A DNA stretch of 15,364 bases from Chloroflexota bacterium (GCA_029777225.1 JAKOSR010000133.1:1-15364); one strand, 5' to 3'; counted from the first letter of the stretch, positions 6,529 through 14,062 are shown. Program-made: numbers and translations. The notes: generated by a model not told the origin, from the letters alone.

Positions 6529-8592
6529 ATGCGTAAGTTACAACTGTTTGTTGCTGTCCTGTTAGCTTTGACGCTCGTACTCGGCGCTTGCACCACGCAG
6601 GCCCCTGTCACTGAAGCCCCAGTTGAGGAACCCACCGAGGCCCCAGTGGTCGCGCCAGTGGAAACCGAAGCGCCAACTGAAGCCCCCACGGAAGCGCCTG
6701 TCGCTGAAGAGCCTATTGCTTTGAACCCATACCTGGGTTCTAACAAGCTCGATGGCAACGGTGCCCCCGCGACCTTCTTCGACGACGTGCACATCCGCAA
6801 GGGCTTCTCGTATGCCTTTGACTGGCAAACCGTCGTGGACGAAATCTACCAGGGCGAAGCTGTTCAATCCAAGGTGCTGGCCCTCGTTGGCATGCCCGGT
6901 TACGATCCCGAAGCTCCTTACTACACCTTTGACCTCGAAAAGGCCGCGGAAGAGTTCAAACTGGCTGATGTCGACAAAGACGGCATCCCTGCTGGTGAGG
7001 ACCCCGATGACGTCTGGGAGACGGGTTTCCGTCTTCAGATGGCCTATAACACCGGCAACACCACCCGGCAGATTTATGCCGAAATCATGCAGGCCAACCT
7101 GGCCGCTGTGAACGAAAAATTCGTGGTTGAGGTTCTTGGTCTGCCCTGGCCGGCTTACCTGGCTGCCCAGCGCGCCCACAAAATCCCGATTATGACCGCC
7201 GGATGGCAGGAAGATATCCATGATGCCCACAACTGGTATCAGCCCTACACCACCGGTACCTATGGTGCCCGCCAGAACCTGCCCGCTGACATCAAAGCCC
7301 AATTCAAAGCCCTCTTGGATAAAGGCGTCTCTCTCGTGGACCCCGCCGCCCGCCACGCAGTTTACCAGCAGTTCAACCAGCTCTATTACGACCTGGCTGT
7401 TGGTATTCCCGTGGTTTTGGCGACCTCCCATGGTTACGAGCAAAAATGGATTGAAAACCGCGTCTTGAATCCCATCTTCTCCGGCGAATACTACGCCCCG
7501 ATGGAGAAGACCGGCGGCGCCGATCCAACCACAATCGTGAACGCCTCCATGGGTGACACCGATACCCTCGACCCGGCCCTGGCCTACGATACCGCCAGCG
7601 GTGAGATCATCCAGAACGTCTATGAAACCCTGGTGTTCTATGATGGCATCGCCACTGACAAGTTCCTGCCCCAACTGGCCGATTCCTGGACTGTTTCCGA
7701 TGACGGCACCGTGTGGACCTTCCACATCCGCGAGGGTGTCAAATTCCACGCTGGTGGCGACTTAACCCCGTCTGATGTGGCTTATTCATTCGAACGTGGT
7801 CTGCTGCAGGGTGGTTATTCTTCACCCCAGTGGCTGCTTGCTGAACCTTTCTTTGGTGTCGGTATGGATGACATTACCGGTTTGGTGGATGAATTCGCTT
7901 CCGCCGATAGCCGCGAAACTCTCATCGCCAATCCCGCTGATAAACTCGTGGCCGCCTGCGAAACTGTGAAATCCAAGTTCGTGGTTGATGATGCCGCTGG
8001 CACCGTCACCATGACCCTCGCCCAGCCTTGGGGACCTTTCCTGGCCACCATCGCCCAGAGCTGGGGTTCCATCATGGACGAGCAGTGGGTTGCTGAGAAC
8101 GGTGGTTGGGATGGCAGCTGCGATACCTGGCAGAATTACTACGCCATGGTTTCCGCTGATAATCCCTTCAGCCCAATCGCCAACGGCACCGGTCCCTACA
8201 TGCTCGATCACTGGACTCCTGGTGAGGAAACCGTCCTGACCCGTTTCGATGGGTATTGGGGCACCCCTGCCAAGACCGAACGTGTTGCCATCAAGATTAT
8301 CTCTGAATTCGGCACCCGCTTCGCGATGCTGCAGGCTGGTGAAGCTGACTTCATCGATGTTCCTGTAGAGCAGCGTCCCCAGGTTGACGAGATGGTTGGT
8401 GAAATCGCGATTTACGATCCTGAGACCAATATGTACAAGGCTCCCGTGCCGGTGTGCTCCGTGAATGTGGATTTGCTTGGCCTCGATCGGTTCGAAATCT
8501 GTGATACCCCCAATGACATGCCTCTGACCCTGTACTACGGTCGCCCAGGCTTGAGCCAGGATGTCTTGATTTACAACTTCCTGGTTGAGTAA
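6529..8592 (+). CDS. Family-5 solute-binding lipoprotein of the peptide importer, circularly permuted
   Basis: This is the external substrate-binding component, 687 residues. A lipoprotein signal ends in LVLGAC with lipidated Cys21, and a TEAP/EEP-rich linker runs to about residue 60. AAGGAGG (6514-6520) stands 8 bases before the ATG. The binding fold is in swapped order. Residues about 65-327 are the normal C-terminal half: DDVHIRKGFSYAFDW, the YTFDLEKAAEEFKLAD helix, LPWPAYLAAQ and TAGWQEDIHDAHNWY. Residues about 332-687 are the normal N-terminal half: TIVNASMGDTDTLDPALAYD, WTVSDDGTVWTFHIREGVKF, GTGPYMLDHW, RFDGYWG and RFAMLQAGEADF, ending YNFLVE, which in ordinary members leads straight into the NPYLGS..DDVHIRK segment. 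Each part occurs once, the frame is unbroken and the total length fits one complete protein. The old termini are joined at about 325-333 (MEKTGGADP). Family-5 proteins bind peptides, sugars or nickel; the ligand here is unknown. An assembly error cannot be excluded from sequence alone. Confidence 0.9.
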   Translation: MRKLQLFVAVLLALTLVLGACTTQAPVTEAPVEEPTEAPVVAPVETEAPTEAPTEAPVAEEPIALNPYLGSNKLDGNGAPATFFDDVHIRKGFSYAFDWQTVVDEIYQGEAVQSKVLALVGMPGYDPEAPYYTFDLEKAAEEFKLADVDKDGIPAGEDPDDVWETGFRLQMAYNTGNTTRQIYAEIMQANLAAVNEKFVVEVLGLPWPAYLAAQRAHKIPIMTAGWQEDIHDAHNWYQPYTTGTYGARQNLPADIKAQFKALLDKGVSLVDPAARHAVYQQFNQLYYDLAVGIPVVLATSHGYEQKWIENRVLNPIFSGEYYAPMEKTGGADPTTIVNASMGDTDTLDPALAYDTASGEIIQNVYETLVFYDGIATDKFLPQLADSWTVSDDGTVWTFHIREGVKFHAGGDLTPSDVAYSFERGLLQGGYSSPQWLLAEPFFGVGMDDITGLVDEFASADSRETLIANPADKLVAACETVKSKFVVDDAAGTVTMTLAQPWGPFLATIAQSWGSIMDEQWVAENGGWDGSCDTWQNYYAMVSADNPFSPIANGTGPYMLDHWTPGEETVLTRFDGYWGTPAKTERVAIKIISEFGTRFAMLQAGEADFIDVPVEQRPQVDEMVGEIAIYDPETNMYKAPVPVCSVNVDLLGLDRFEICDTPNDMPLTLYYGRPGLSQDVLIYNFLVE

Positions 8593-8610
8593 TCTGTTTG
8601 GATAATGTTA

Positions 8611-8639
8611 GGTGCGGGAACCATCCCGGTTCCCGCACC
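8611..8639 (+). terminator. Strong hairpin between binding protein and permease genes
   Basis: A perfect 12-bp stem pairs GGTGCGGGAACC (8611-8622) with GGTTCCCGCACC (8628-8639) around a 5-base loop. Only a broken T-rich stretch (CATTTTGAG) follows, so it probably gives partial termination or shields the upstream mRNA from 3' decay. Either would yield more binding protein than permease. It starts 18 bases after the stop. Confidence 0.65.
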
Positions 8640-8719
8640 ACCTCATTTTGAGTTTCGGACTGCCTGGAACGTCCCAGTTTCAGGTGGTGCGAAAGGCAAA
8701 ATGAAGTGAGAGGAAAAGC

Positions 8720-9784
8720 ATGATTAATTACATCATTCGACGTCTGCTCATGGTGCCACTCCTGCTGCTTGGGGTTACTCTGATTATTTTCGGAATGCTC
8801 CAGCTTTTGGGTCCTGTTGAGCGTTCTGCGCTGTACATCAAGGACTTCCCAAAGAATGAAAAGCAAGTTGAAGGCATCATCCGGCAGTACGGATTGGACC
8901 GGCCTTTTTTGGAACAATATTTCCGCTGGCTTACTGGCTTCAAGAACCCCGTGACAGGTGAGCGTGAAGGCGGCATCTTATTTGGTGATTTCGGTTATTC
9001 CCGCACCGCCTCCCAGGATGTCGTGGATATCATTACCAACCGGTTCCCGAATACCGTGGACCTGGCCCTATGGACGGTTTTTCCGATGCTCTCGGTGGGC
9101 ATTTGGATGGGCGTTAAGGCGGCCGTAAACCAAAACAAGTTCTTTGACCAGGCCGCGCGCGTGTATAGCATTATTGGCACCTCATTTCCGACTTTCGTGT
9201 TTGGTCTTTTGTTATTAATGCTCTTATACGCGAAAACGCAGTGGCTTTTGCCAGGCAAGATGTCAGACTGGGTCAGCCAGCTGGTTTTCAGCGGGTCCTT
9301 CAAGCAATACACGCACCTACTCAGCCTTGACGCCTTGTTGAACGGCCGGCTGGATATTTTTTGGGACGCACTGCGGCACATGGTTATGCCGATTATCACC
9401 CTCTCCTACATCAGCTGGGCCACCTTTGTGCGTGTAACTCGTTCCTCGATGCTTGAGACCCTGCGCATGGATTATGTGACCACCGCGCGAGCCAAAGGCC
9501 TCAAGGAGCAGGATGTCATCAATGATCACGCCCGCCCGAACGCGATGCTGCCTGTGGTTACGATGATGGGTTCCAGCATCGCTGGCCTGCTTGGCGGCGT
9601 TGTGATTACCGAAACCGTTTTCAACTACCCTGGGATTGGCAAAGCGGCCGCGGACGCGGCTGCCCAGTTGGATGTGGTCACCACGCTTGGCATGGCGATT
9701 TTCACTGGTCTGATCCTGATTATTTCCAACCTCGTGGTGGATGTGCTCTATGCGTTCATCGACCCGCGCGTTCGTCTGGCTTAA
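8720..9784 (+). CDS. dppB: Peptide-type ABC importer, inner-membrane permease (DppB/OppB type)
   Basis: A 354-residue membrane protein with the start NYIIRRLLMVPLLLLGVTLI typical of DppB, about six transmembrane helices (near 10-30, 112-135, 155-175, 221-240, 276-300 and 325-345) and a long external loop after the first. The cytoplasmic EAA loop that docks on the ATPases is at about 252-279: YVTTARAKGLKEQDVINDHA followed by RPNAMLPV. The downstream ETVFNYPGIGKAA stretch is a family hallmark. AGAGGA (8709-8714) stands 5 bases before ATG 8720. The 127-base gap from the binding-protein gene holds a strong hairpin. It forms a heterodimer with the next gene's product. Confidence 0.95.
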   Translation: MINYIIRRLLMVPLLLLGVTLIIFGMLQLLGPVERSALYIKDFPKNEKQVEGIIRQYGLDRPFLEQYFRWLTGFKNPVTGEREGGILFGDFGYSRTASQDVVDIITNRFPNTVDLALWTVFPMLSVGIWMGVKAAVNQNKFFDQAARVYSIIGTSFPTFVFGLLLLMLLYAKTQWLLPGKMSDWVSQLVFSGSFKQYTHLLSLDALLNGRLDIFWDALRHMVMPIITLSYISWATFVRVTRSSMLETLRMDYVTTARAKGLKEQDVINDHARPNAMLPVVTMMGSSIAGLLGGVVITETVFNYPGIGKAAADAAAQLDVVTTLGMAIFTGLILIISNLVVDVLYAFIDPRVRLA

Positions 9785-9794
9785 GGAGTAAGGC

Positions 9795-10838
9795 ATGACT
9801 GAATCGACACCCACCCCAACCGGTGACAACAGGCTGCTCGCGGAAGCCACATCCGACCGCAAGATTAGTTGGTTCGAACGCACCCTGGGCCCCGATAACT
9901 ATCGGATTGTTAAAGGCCTCTTTAAAACTCCAGCCTCGATTGTTGGTTTTATCCTGATTGTCCTCTTCATCTTGATTGCTGTTTTTGCGCCGGTGATTGC
10001 CCCGCCAGTGGGTAATGACCCCATGAAGATCCCCCGTGATGGTTTTGGCGGGAAACCGAAAGACCCTGGCACAGCATGGAAAAAGAACGTCCCCGAAGTG
10101 CCTTTCTGGTATGAGCCTCTGACCGGGAAAACAGAGTGGGTTCACCTGCTTGGTACCGCCCAGGGCCAGTACGACATCTTTTATGGCATTATCTGGGGCA
10201 CGCGCACAGCCTTCCAGACCGGTATCCTGGTGGTGATGGCCACGGTCCTGATTGGGGTAATCCTGGGTTCCATCGCCGCGTATTACGGCGGTTGGGTGGA
10301 TAACCTCATCATGCGTCTGACGGATATCTTTATGACCCTGCCGTACATCATGATGGCGCTCATCTTCTCAGCCGTGCTGACCCCCGTCCTGGGACGCAGC
10401 TTGCTACCACCACTGATTGCCATGATTAGCTTTGGGTGGATGGGTTACGCGCGTATCATTCGCTCGGATATCCTTTCCATCAAGGAACGCGATTTTGTGA
10501 TGGCCGCGCACGTTTCAGGGGTCAAAAACGGTCGCATCCTGTTCAAGCACATCCTGCCCAACGCGATTTTCCCAACCCTTGTGCTGGCTTCACTGGGTAT
10601 TGGCGATGTGGTGCTTGGCTTTGCCGCCCTGTCTTTCCTTGGGATTGGCACCGAAGTCGGGTACGCGGACTGGGGCCAGGTGCTCAGCTTTTCCCGCAAC
10701 TGGATTACCAGCCTGGATAAATACTGGTATATCGTGGTCTTCCCTGGCATTACCCTGACCCTATTCGTGATGGGTTGGAACCTGGTTGGCGACGCGATGC
10801 GGGATGTGCTCGATCCGCGTATGCGTGGAAAAACATAA
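9795..10838 (+). CDS. dppC: Peptide-type ABC importer, inner-membrane permease (DppC/OppC type)
   Basis: A 347-residue permease with a polar N-terminus of about 40 residues ahead of the first helix (TPASIVGFILIVLFILIAVF), as is usual for DppC, a loop with HLLGTAQGQYDIFYGIIWGTR, and five more helices. The EAA loop FVMAAHVSGVKNGRILFKHI and LPNAIFPTLV is followed by LGFAALSFLGIG and ends near DPRMRGKT. In the usual HLLGTDxxGRD motif the Asp-Gly-Arg core is changed to AQGQYD, a mild departure. AAGGAG (9783-9788) overlaps the stop of dppB and gives a 6-base spacing. It is the last gene of the operon, closed by the terminator 17 bases downstream. Confidence 0.95.
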   Translation: MTESTPTPTGDNRLLAEATSDRKISWFERTLGPDNYRIVKGLFKTPASIVGFILIVLFILIAVFAPVIAPPVGNDPMKIPRDGFGGKPKDPGTAWKKNVPEVPFWYEPLTGKTEWVHLLGTAQGQYDIFYGIIWGTRTAFQTGILVVMATVLIGVILGSIAAYYGGWVDNLIMRLTDIFMTLPYIMMALIFSAVLTPVLGRSLLPPLIAMISFGWMGYARIIRSDILSIKERDFVMAAHVSGVKNGRILFKHILPNAIFPTLVLASLGIGDVVLGFAALSFLGIGTEVGYADWGQVLSFSRNWITSLDKYWYIVVFPGITLTLFVMGWNLVGDAMRDVLDPRMRGKT

Positions 10839-10854
10839 TCGTCTATAGAATGAC

Positions 10855-10885
10855 ATAAGCGCCCTTACGGGCGCTTATTTTTTTT
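10855..10885 (+). terminator. Intrinsic terminator of the importer operon
   Basis: A 10-bp stem pairs ATAAGCGCCC (10855-10864) with GGGCGCTTAT (10869-10878) around a 4-base loop and runs into eight T (10878-10885). It closes the + strand operon just before the convergent - strand genes. No matching T-run exists for the - strand side. Bases 10886-11018 hold nothing else clear. Confidence 0.92.
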
Positions 10886-11018
10886 CCAATACCTGCTAAA
10901 AGGTTTCAGGCCAATATACGGCCAGCTTCCCTTCCAGTTACATCCCGGTGAGGCCTGGTCTTTGTTGAGGAATTAACTTAAGGCAATAGCCCATCCAGCG
11001 TACCAGATGAGACCAGCG

Positions 11019-11360
11019 TCAAACCAGATGACACTGGTGGGCATACTCCAGCTGGTTTCGATTATCCGTCTCAACCGGTACATAGCGTTCAATCAGCTGG
11101 CACGGAAAACGCCCGCACTCCGCGCAGGTATGTTCCACCTGGGCCATCGCGCAGCGGCGCACCTCGCAGGTTCGGCACATCCTGGAAACGTAGCGCTGGC
11201 TGTGGCAGCCAAAACAAACCATGTCCAGCGGTCCATAGAGCTGCGCTGGGGAGGAGTACTCCGACGCCAGCCAAATCTGATGGCTCGTATCGCTCGCCAC
11301 GGTCGCCTGGTAGGCGGGGCATTCTTCGCAATTCAAACCACAATAAGCAAGTTCAGGCAT
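11019..11360 (-). CDS. Cysteine-rich DUF3795-like protein
   Basis: The 113-residue product opens with LAYCGLNCEECPAY, the signature of DUF3795-type proteins, and has twelve cysteines, mostly in CxxC pairs: Cys7, 11, 14; Cys49, 52; Cys62, 65; Cys70; Cys79, 82; Cys87; Cys110. The pattern suggests bound zinc or an Fe-S cluster; the biochemical role of the family is not known. The start is taken at the ATG at 11360, not the longer open frame to 11387, because GGAGAGGAG (11365-11373) ends 4 bases before it and the conserved motif begins six residues in. The first 8 bases overlap the end of the upstream gene (ATGCCTGA), so the two are translationally coupled. It is the last gene of its operon; no convincing terminator is seen on this strand. 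Confidence 0.85.
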   Translation of the reverse strand: MPELAYCGLNCEECPAYQATVASDTSHQIWLASEYSSPAQLYGPLDMVCFGCHSQRYVSRMCRTCEVRRCAMAQVEHTCAECGRFPCQLIERYVPVETDNRNQLEYAHQCHLV

Positions 11361-11703
11361 GTTGCTCCTCTCCGAGCGCGTTTCCACAATGGATGTCGAA
11401 AGGCGCTTTCATCAATTTTCGCAACGGTTTTTCAAACTGGGCGAAATACTGCAGCGTAGCCGCATGGTACTGCTCCAGCGTGTCAAATTCCCAGAATGAA
11501 TAGTACTTGACCACCTCCACCACCTTTTTGAGTGGGCGGGGAGGATCCTGGATGGTATCAAAAACGTAAAATCGCTTCAAATAGCGTATGGTGTGGCAGC
11601 CTGGGCAGGCTGATTGCGCTTTGGTCATCTGCGCTGCCAGCGCTTCAAAATCGTCCACCTTATCAGGGAGTACCTGGAAAACTTTGACCTCCGCGAACGA
11701 CAT
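11353..11703 (-). CDS. Small dimeric alpha/beta-barrel (ABM-like) protein
   Basis: The 116-residue product starts MSFAEVKVFQVLPDKVDDFEA, continues with an AAQMTKAQSACPGCHTIRY helix-strand unit, and has the later YYSFWEFDTLEQYHAA motif and FEKPLRKLMK. This is the ferredoxin-like layout of antibiotic-biosynthesis-monooxygenase (ABM) and related dimeric barrel proteins: strand, helix, strand, strand, helix, strand. Members include heme-degrading and quinol-oxidising enzymes and many of unknown role; no heme ligand can be assigned here, and a CPGC pair near residues 33-36 is a possible redox or metal site. The start is ATG 11703, fixed by GGAGG (11709-11713) five bases upstream; the TTG at 11715 overlaps that site. 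Its stop overlaps the DUF3795-like start. The family call is moderate and the function unknown. Confidence 0.75.
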   Translation of the reverse strand: MSFAEVKVFQVLPDKVDDFEALAAQMTKAQSACPGCHTIRYLKRFYVFDTIQDPPRPLKKVVEVVKYYSFWEFDTLEQYHAATLQYFAQFEKPLRKLMKAPFDIHCGNALGEEQHA

Positions 11704-11708
11704 GCCTG

Positions 11709-11713
11709 CCTCC
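11709..11713 (-). promoter_or_regulatory. Ribosome binding site that fixes the ABM-like start
   Basis: GGAGG on the - strand, 5 bases before the ATG at 11703. It excludes the TTG at 11715 as start. Confidence 0.7.
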
Positions 11714-11725
11714 AATTATTGTCAA

Positions 11726-11759
11726 ATGGATATGCTATTGGTTACACTATCCATGCCAA
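11726..11759 (-). promoter_or_regulatory. Candidate promoter and operator of the ABM/DUF3795 pair
   Basis: On the - strand TTGGCA (11759-11754) and TAGCAT (11737-11732) are 16 bases apart. A 7-bp inverted repeat, ATGGATA (11754-11748) and TATCCAT (11732-11726) with 15 bases between, overlaps both boxes, as an operator would. The -10 match is only four of six, so these genes could equally be read from the upstream promoter at 13859-13886. Confidence 0.35.
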
Positions 11760-11809
11760 ATTCGTGGATGCGTGAAATATTCAGTTGTTGTAAAAGTATT
11801 GGGAGAAAC

Positions 11810-12280
11810 CTAAAAATCCAGTGTCATAGGAGGGTGGATGGGATGCTGTTCCGCGAATCCGAGCGTCTCATAGAGATGCCGGCCATCCGGGGAGGCGTCC
11901 AGGTTGATGTAGGCGAGCCCAAGAGCGCGTGCCTGGGCGATAAGACGTTCCATGATTCCGCGCGCGAGCCCCTGCTTTCGGTAATCCGGACAGGTGAGCA
12001 TGTTAATGATGCGTCCAAATTGCCCGGTATGAGCGTGGGGGTGGTACATGACTTCATACACCTGCAGGAAGCCCGCAGAAGCCAGCTCCTCATCCACGAA
12101 GGCCAGCCAGGCAAAAATCCGGGTGCCCAGATGGGCGGCCAGGAAGGTCTCAATTTGTTTTTGGGCAAAAGCCATGTCACTCTCCGGCGCTGCCTGCCCG
12201 AGGATCTGCAAAAAATCCAACCGGGCTTTGACCAAAAGCGGGATGTCGGAGGGTTCAGCAGGGCGGTAAAGCACGGCCAT
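11810..12280 (-). CDS. GNAT-family N-acetyltransferase
   Basis: A 156-residue GNAT-fold protein that would transfer an acyl group from acyl-CoA to an amine. The N-terminal RPAEPSDIPLLVKARLDFL strand-helix, the central INMLTCPDYRKQGLARGIME with acetyl-CoA-binding RKQGLA (101-106), and the closing ASPDGRHLYETLGFAE are all in place. INMLTCPDYRKQGLA is characteristic of a GNAT subgroup common in Gram-positive and Chloroflexota genomes. The acceptor substrate cannot be read from sequence. The ATG at 12280 follows the stop of the preceding gene by 2 bases; its Shine-Dalgarno, GAGGAG, lies within the last codons of that gene. The ABM-like gene follows after 106 bases. Confidence 0.92.
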   Translation of the reverse strand: MAVLYRPAEPSDIPLLVKARLDFLQILGQAAPESDMAFAQKQIETFLAAHLGTRIFAWLAFVDEELASAGFLQVYEVMYHPHAHTGQFGRIINMLTCPDYRKQGLARGIMERLIAQARALGLAYINLDASPDGRHLYETLGFAEQHPIHPPMTLDF

Positions 12281-12282
12281 TG

Positions 12283-12765
12283 TTAAACATTCTCCTCGTT
12301 CAGGGATTTATTGCGGTAGGTGAGGTCTGGCCGGGTGGTCCAGCCCTGGGCCTCCCAAAACGCGTTGCCGTTTTCATTCTCCGCGAAAACGAGCAAACCA
12401 GCCCGGTTTATCCCTTCCGCTTTGAGCGCTTTTTCCGCCAGGCCCAACAGCGCCTTGCCAATCCCTCTACCACGAAACCTCTCGCGCACCACGGCGTGAT
12501 AGATATATCCGCGCCGCCCATCGTGGCCGGCCAGGATGACGCCCACAATTGCATCAGGAGTCTCCGCGATGAAACACGTATTGGGGTTGCGCGCCAGGAA
12601 TTTGGCGATACCCTCGCGGCTGTCGTCCAGGCTGCGCACACCCATGCCAGCCGTACCGCGCCAAAGCGCCAAAACTGGCTCGTAATCAGCGAGCGTCATC
12701 AGGCGATAGCCCACGTGGGGATTCGCGTCCAAAGTTGGGCACTGCTCCTGGCTAAACCATCCCAT
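12283..12765 (-). CDS. GNAT-family N-acetyltransferase, YpeA-like
   Basis: A 160-residue GNAT protein. The segment IVGVILAGHDGRRGYIYHAV followed by RFRGRGIGKALL (acetyl-CoA-binding RGRGIG at 98-103) and NAFWEAQGW near 135-142 matches the YpeA-type GNATs, which keep an xGGxDGHRG-like stretch at the same place. The substrate is unknown. The ATG at 12765 overlaps the end of the upstream ATP-grasp gene by 14 bases; a second Met at residue 23, just before the fold begins, is the alternative start. It differs clearly in sequence from the neighbouring GNAT, so the pair is not a recent duplication. Confidence 0.92.
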   Translation of the reverse strand: MGWFSQEQCPTLDANPHVGYRLMTLADYEPVLALWRGTAGMGVRSLDDSREGIAKFLARNPNTCFIAETPDAIVGVILAGHDGRRGYIYHAVVRERFRGRGIGKALLGLAEKALKAEGINRAGLLVFAENENGNAFWEAQGWTTRPDLTYRNKSLNEENV

Positions 12766-13813
12766 ACCGGCTGAGCGCGGTGTTGAGAATCATGTTCACC
12801 AGCTCGGCATGTTCAATCCCATCCGCGGCTGCTTCAATCACCAGGTCAGAAATGACCGGTGAAAGCCCGGGCAGGGGATTGATTTCGAGGATGTAGGGTT
12901 TGAGGTTGTCGTTGATATCCAGCCGGAAGTCCACGCGCGCGCAGTCCAGGGCACCAGTAACACGGAACACTGCCGCGGCCAGCCAGTTGAGCTCATCCAC
13001 CATGTCCTCATCCAGCGGCGCGGGGCAAAGGTAATCCAAATCCGCGGCCAGTGCGGTTTTTAGCCGGTTGGCATACACGCCATCGGTTAGCAGGTAGGGT
13101 TTCAAGTCCACTTCCATCGGCGGCAGGAAGTGAAGGCCGGCCTGGATCCGGTGGGCGTTCTCGTCCAACGGGATGCGCCGCGCTACGGGGCCGATCAGGT
13201 TGCCAACCATGCCTAGCGTCACCTCGCGCCCTTCGATGAACCTTTCCACCAGGGCGGTCTGCTTGTAGCGTCGGATGATAAAGGCGATTTGCTTGCGCAG
13301 CTCAGTCTCGTTGTGCACGATGGACTCGTAGCTGATGCCCATTCCCGTCCCCTCGCGGCTGGGCTTGACGAACAACGGGAATGTCATGCCCTCTTCCAGC
13401 GGCTCATCCACGCGCTCAAACGATTGGAATTCCGGCGTGGGCAGGCCATGCCAGGCCAAAATGCGCTTGGTCATCGGCTTGTCCAGCGTGAGCGCCAGGC
13501 TCAACACCTTGGAACCGGTGTAGGGAATCTGTAATTTTTCAAGGATGGCCGGAATTTGGGCTTCGCGTGAGTCACCAAAATGGCTTTCTGCGATATTGAA
13601 ACAAATATCCGGTTTATAGTCCCGGACTGTGTCCATGATGGTATCATCGGCTTCCAGAAATTCCGCTTCATGTCCCGCGGAACGGATGGCGTCGCGGATG
13701 GCCAGGACTGTGGATTCGGAGTCCAGGTCATCCCACTGGTCTTCGCTCATGCCCTCAAAATGGGGCGCGTTTTTCTTCAGGTTTGCAAGCACCGCGACGC
13801 GGAAATTTTTCAT
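12752..13813 (-). CDS. ATP-grasp ligase of the D-Ala-D-Ala ligase type
   Basis: A 353-residue ATP-grasp enzyme that would join a carboxylate to an amine with ATP. The Ddl-like N-domain has DICFNIAESHFGDSREAQIP and IPYTGSKVLSLALTLDKPMTK (97-116). The ATP-binding segment FPLFVKPSREGTGMGI places Lys150, and ERFIEGREVTLGM follows at 190-202. The metal site is RVDFRLDI (293-300) and ILEINPLPGLSP (308-319), with Glu310 and Asn312. The usual Ddl text HGxxGEDG is replaced by ESHFGDSREAQ, so this belongs to a divergent branch and need not make D-Ala-D-Ala. The ATG at 13813 has AGGAG 14 bases upstream, farther than usual; the nearer GAAAAAG is weak. A strong promoter lies at 13859-13886. It heads a gene string with two GNATs. 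Confidence 0.88.
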   Translation of the reverse strand: MKNFRVAVLANLKKNAPHFEGMSEDQWDDLDSESTVLAIRDAIRSAGHEAEFLEADDTIMDTVRDYKPDICFNIAESHFGDSREAQIPAILEKLQIPYTGSKVLSLALTLDKPMTKRILAWHGLPTPEFQSFERVDEPLEEGMTFPLFVKPSREGTGMGISYESIVHNETELRKQIAFIIRRYKQTALVERFIEGREVTLGMVGNLIGPVARRIPLDENAHRIQAGLHFLPPMEVDLKPYLLTDGVYANRLKTALAADLDYLCPAPLDEDMVDELNWLAAAVFRVTGALDCARVDFRLDINDNLKPYILEINPLPGLSPVISDLVIEAAADGIEHAELVNMILNTALSRYGMV

Positions 13814-13858
13814 CTTTTTCGTTTTTTCTCCTGGAATTCGAACATTATTTTCGCAGGT

Positions 13859-13886
13859 ATTATAGCTGTTTCCCTCCCGCTGTAAA
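13859..13886 (-). promoter_or_regulatory. Promoter of the ATP-grasp/GNAT operon
   Basis: On the - strand TTTACA (13886-13881) and a perfect TATAAT (13864-13859) are 16 bases apart. Transcription would begin near 13852, 39 bases before the ATG. Confidence 0.7.
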
Positions 13887-13982
13887 GCAATTTGAAAAGA
13901 TTGTTATCCACCACTTTTTTGGCTATTTCCACTTTCCCTGGGATTCCCGCCTTCGCCTGCCTGGAACGTGGCTGACATGCTT

Positions 13983-14014
13983 AAAAACAAGCGCCCGGTC
14001 TCACCAGGCGCTTG
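13983..14014 (-). terminator. Intrinsic terminator of the MFS transporter gene
   Basis: Read on the - strand, CAAGCGCC (14014-14007) pairs with GGCGCTTG (13995-13988), with an inner 3-bp stem, followed by TTTTT (13987-13983). It lies 49 bases after the transporter stop. The remaining gap to 13886 holds no clear feature. Confidence 0.8.
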
Positions 14015-14062
14015 AGTTATTCTCAGACATTTCCGCCAACACAAAGGTTGGCGCTAGCCCTT

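Noticed and set aside
6562..7749. Long open frame on the - strand within the binding-protein gene (395 codons)
   Set aside because: The product is Gly/His-rich antisense of a well-supported lipoprotein gene; no motif or ribosome site.
6529..8592. Reading the binding-protein gene as two genes or a frameshifted fusion
   Set aside because: There is one open frame with no internal stop or ribosome site, and each canonical segment occurs once, so permutation fits better than fusion or duplication.
10907..10957. CAGGCC/GGCCTG pair as a terminator for the - strand operon
   Set aside because: Six pairs around a 39-base loop and no T-run close to the stem on that strand.
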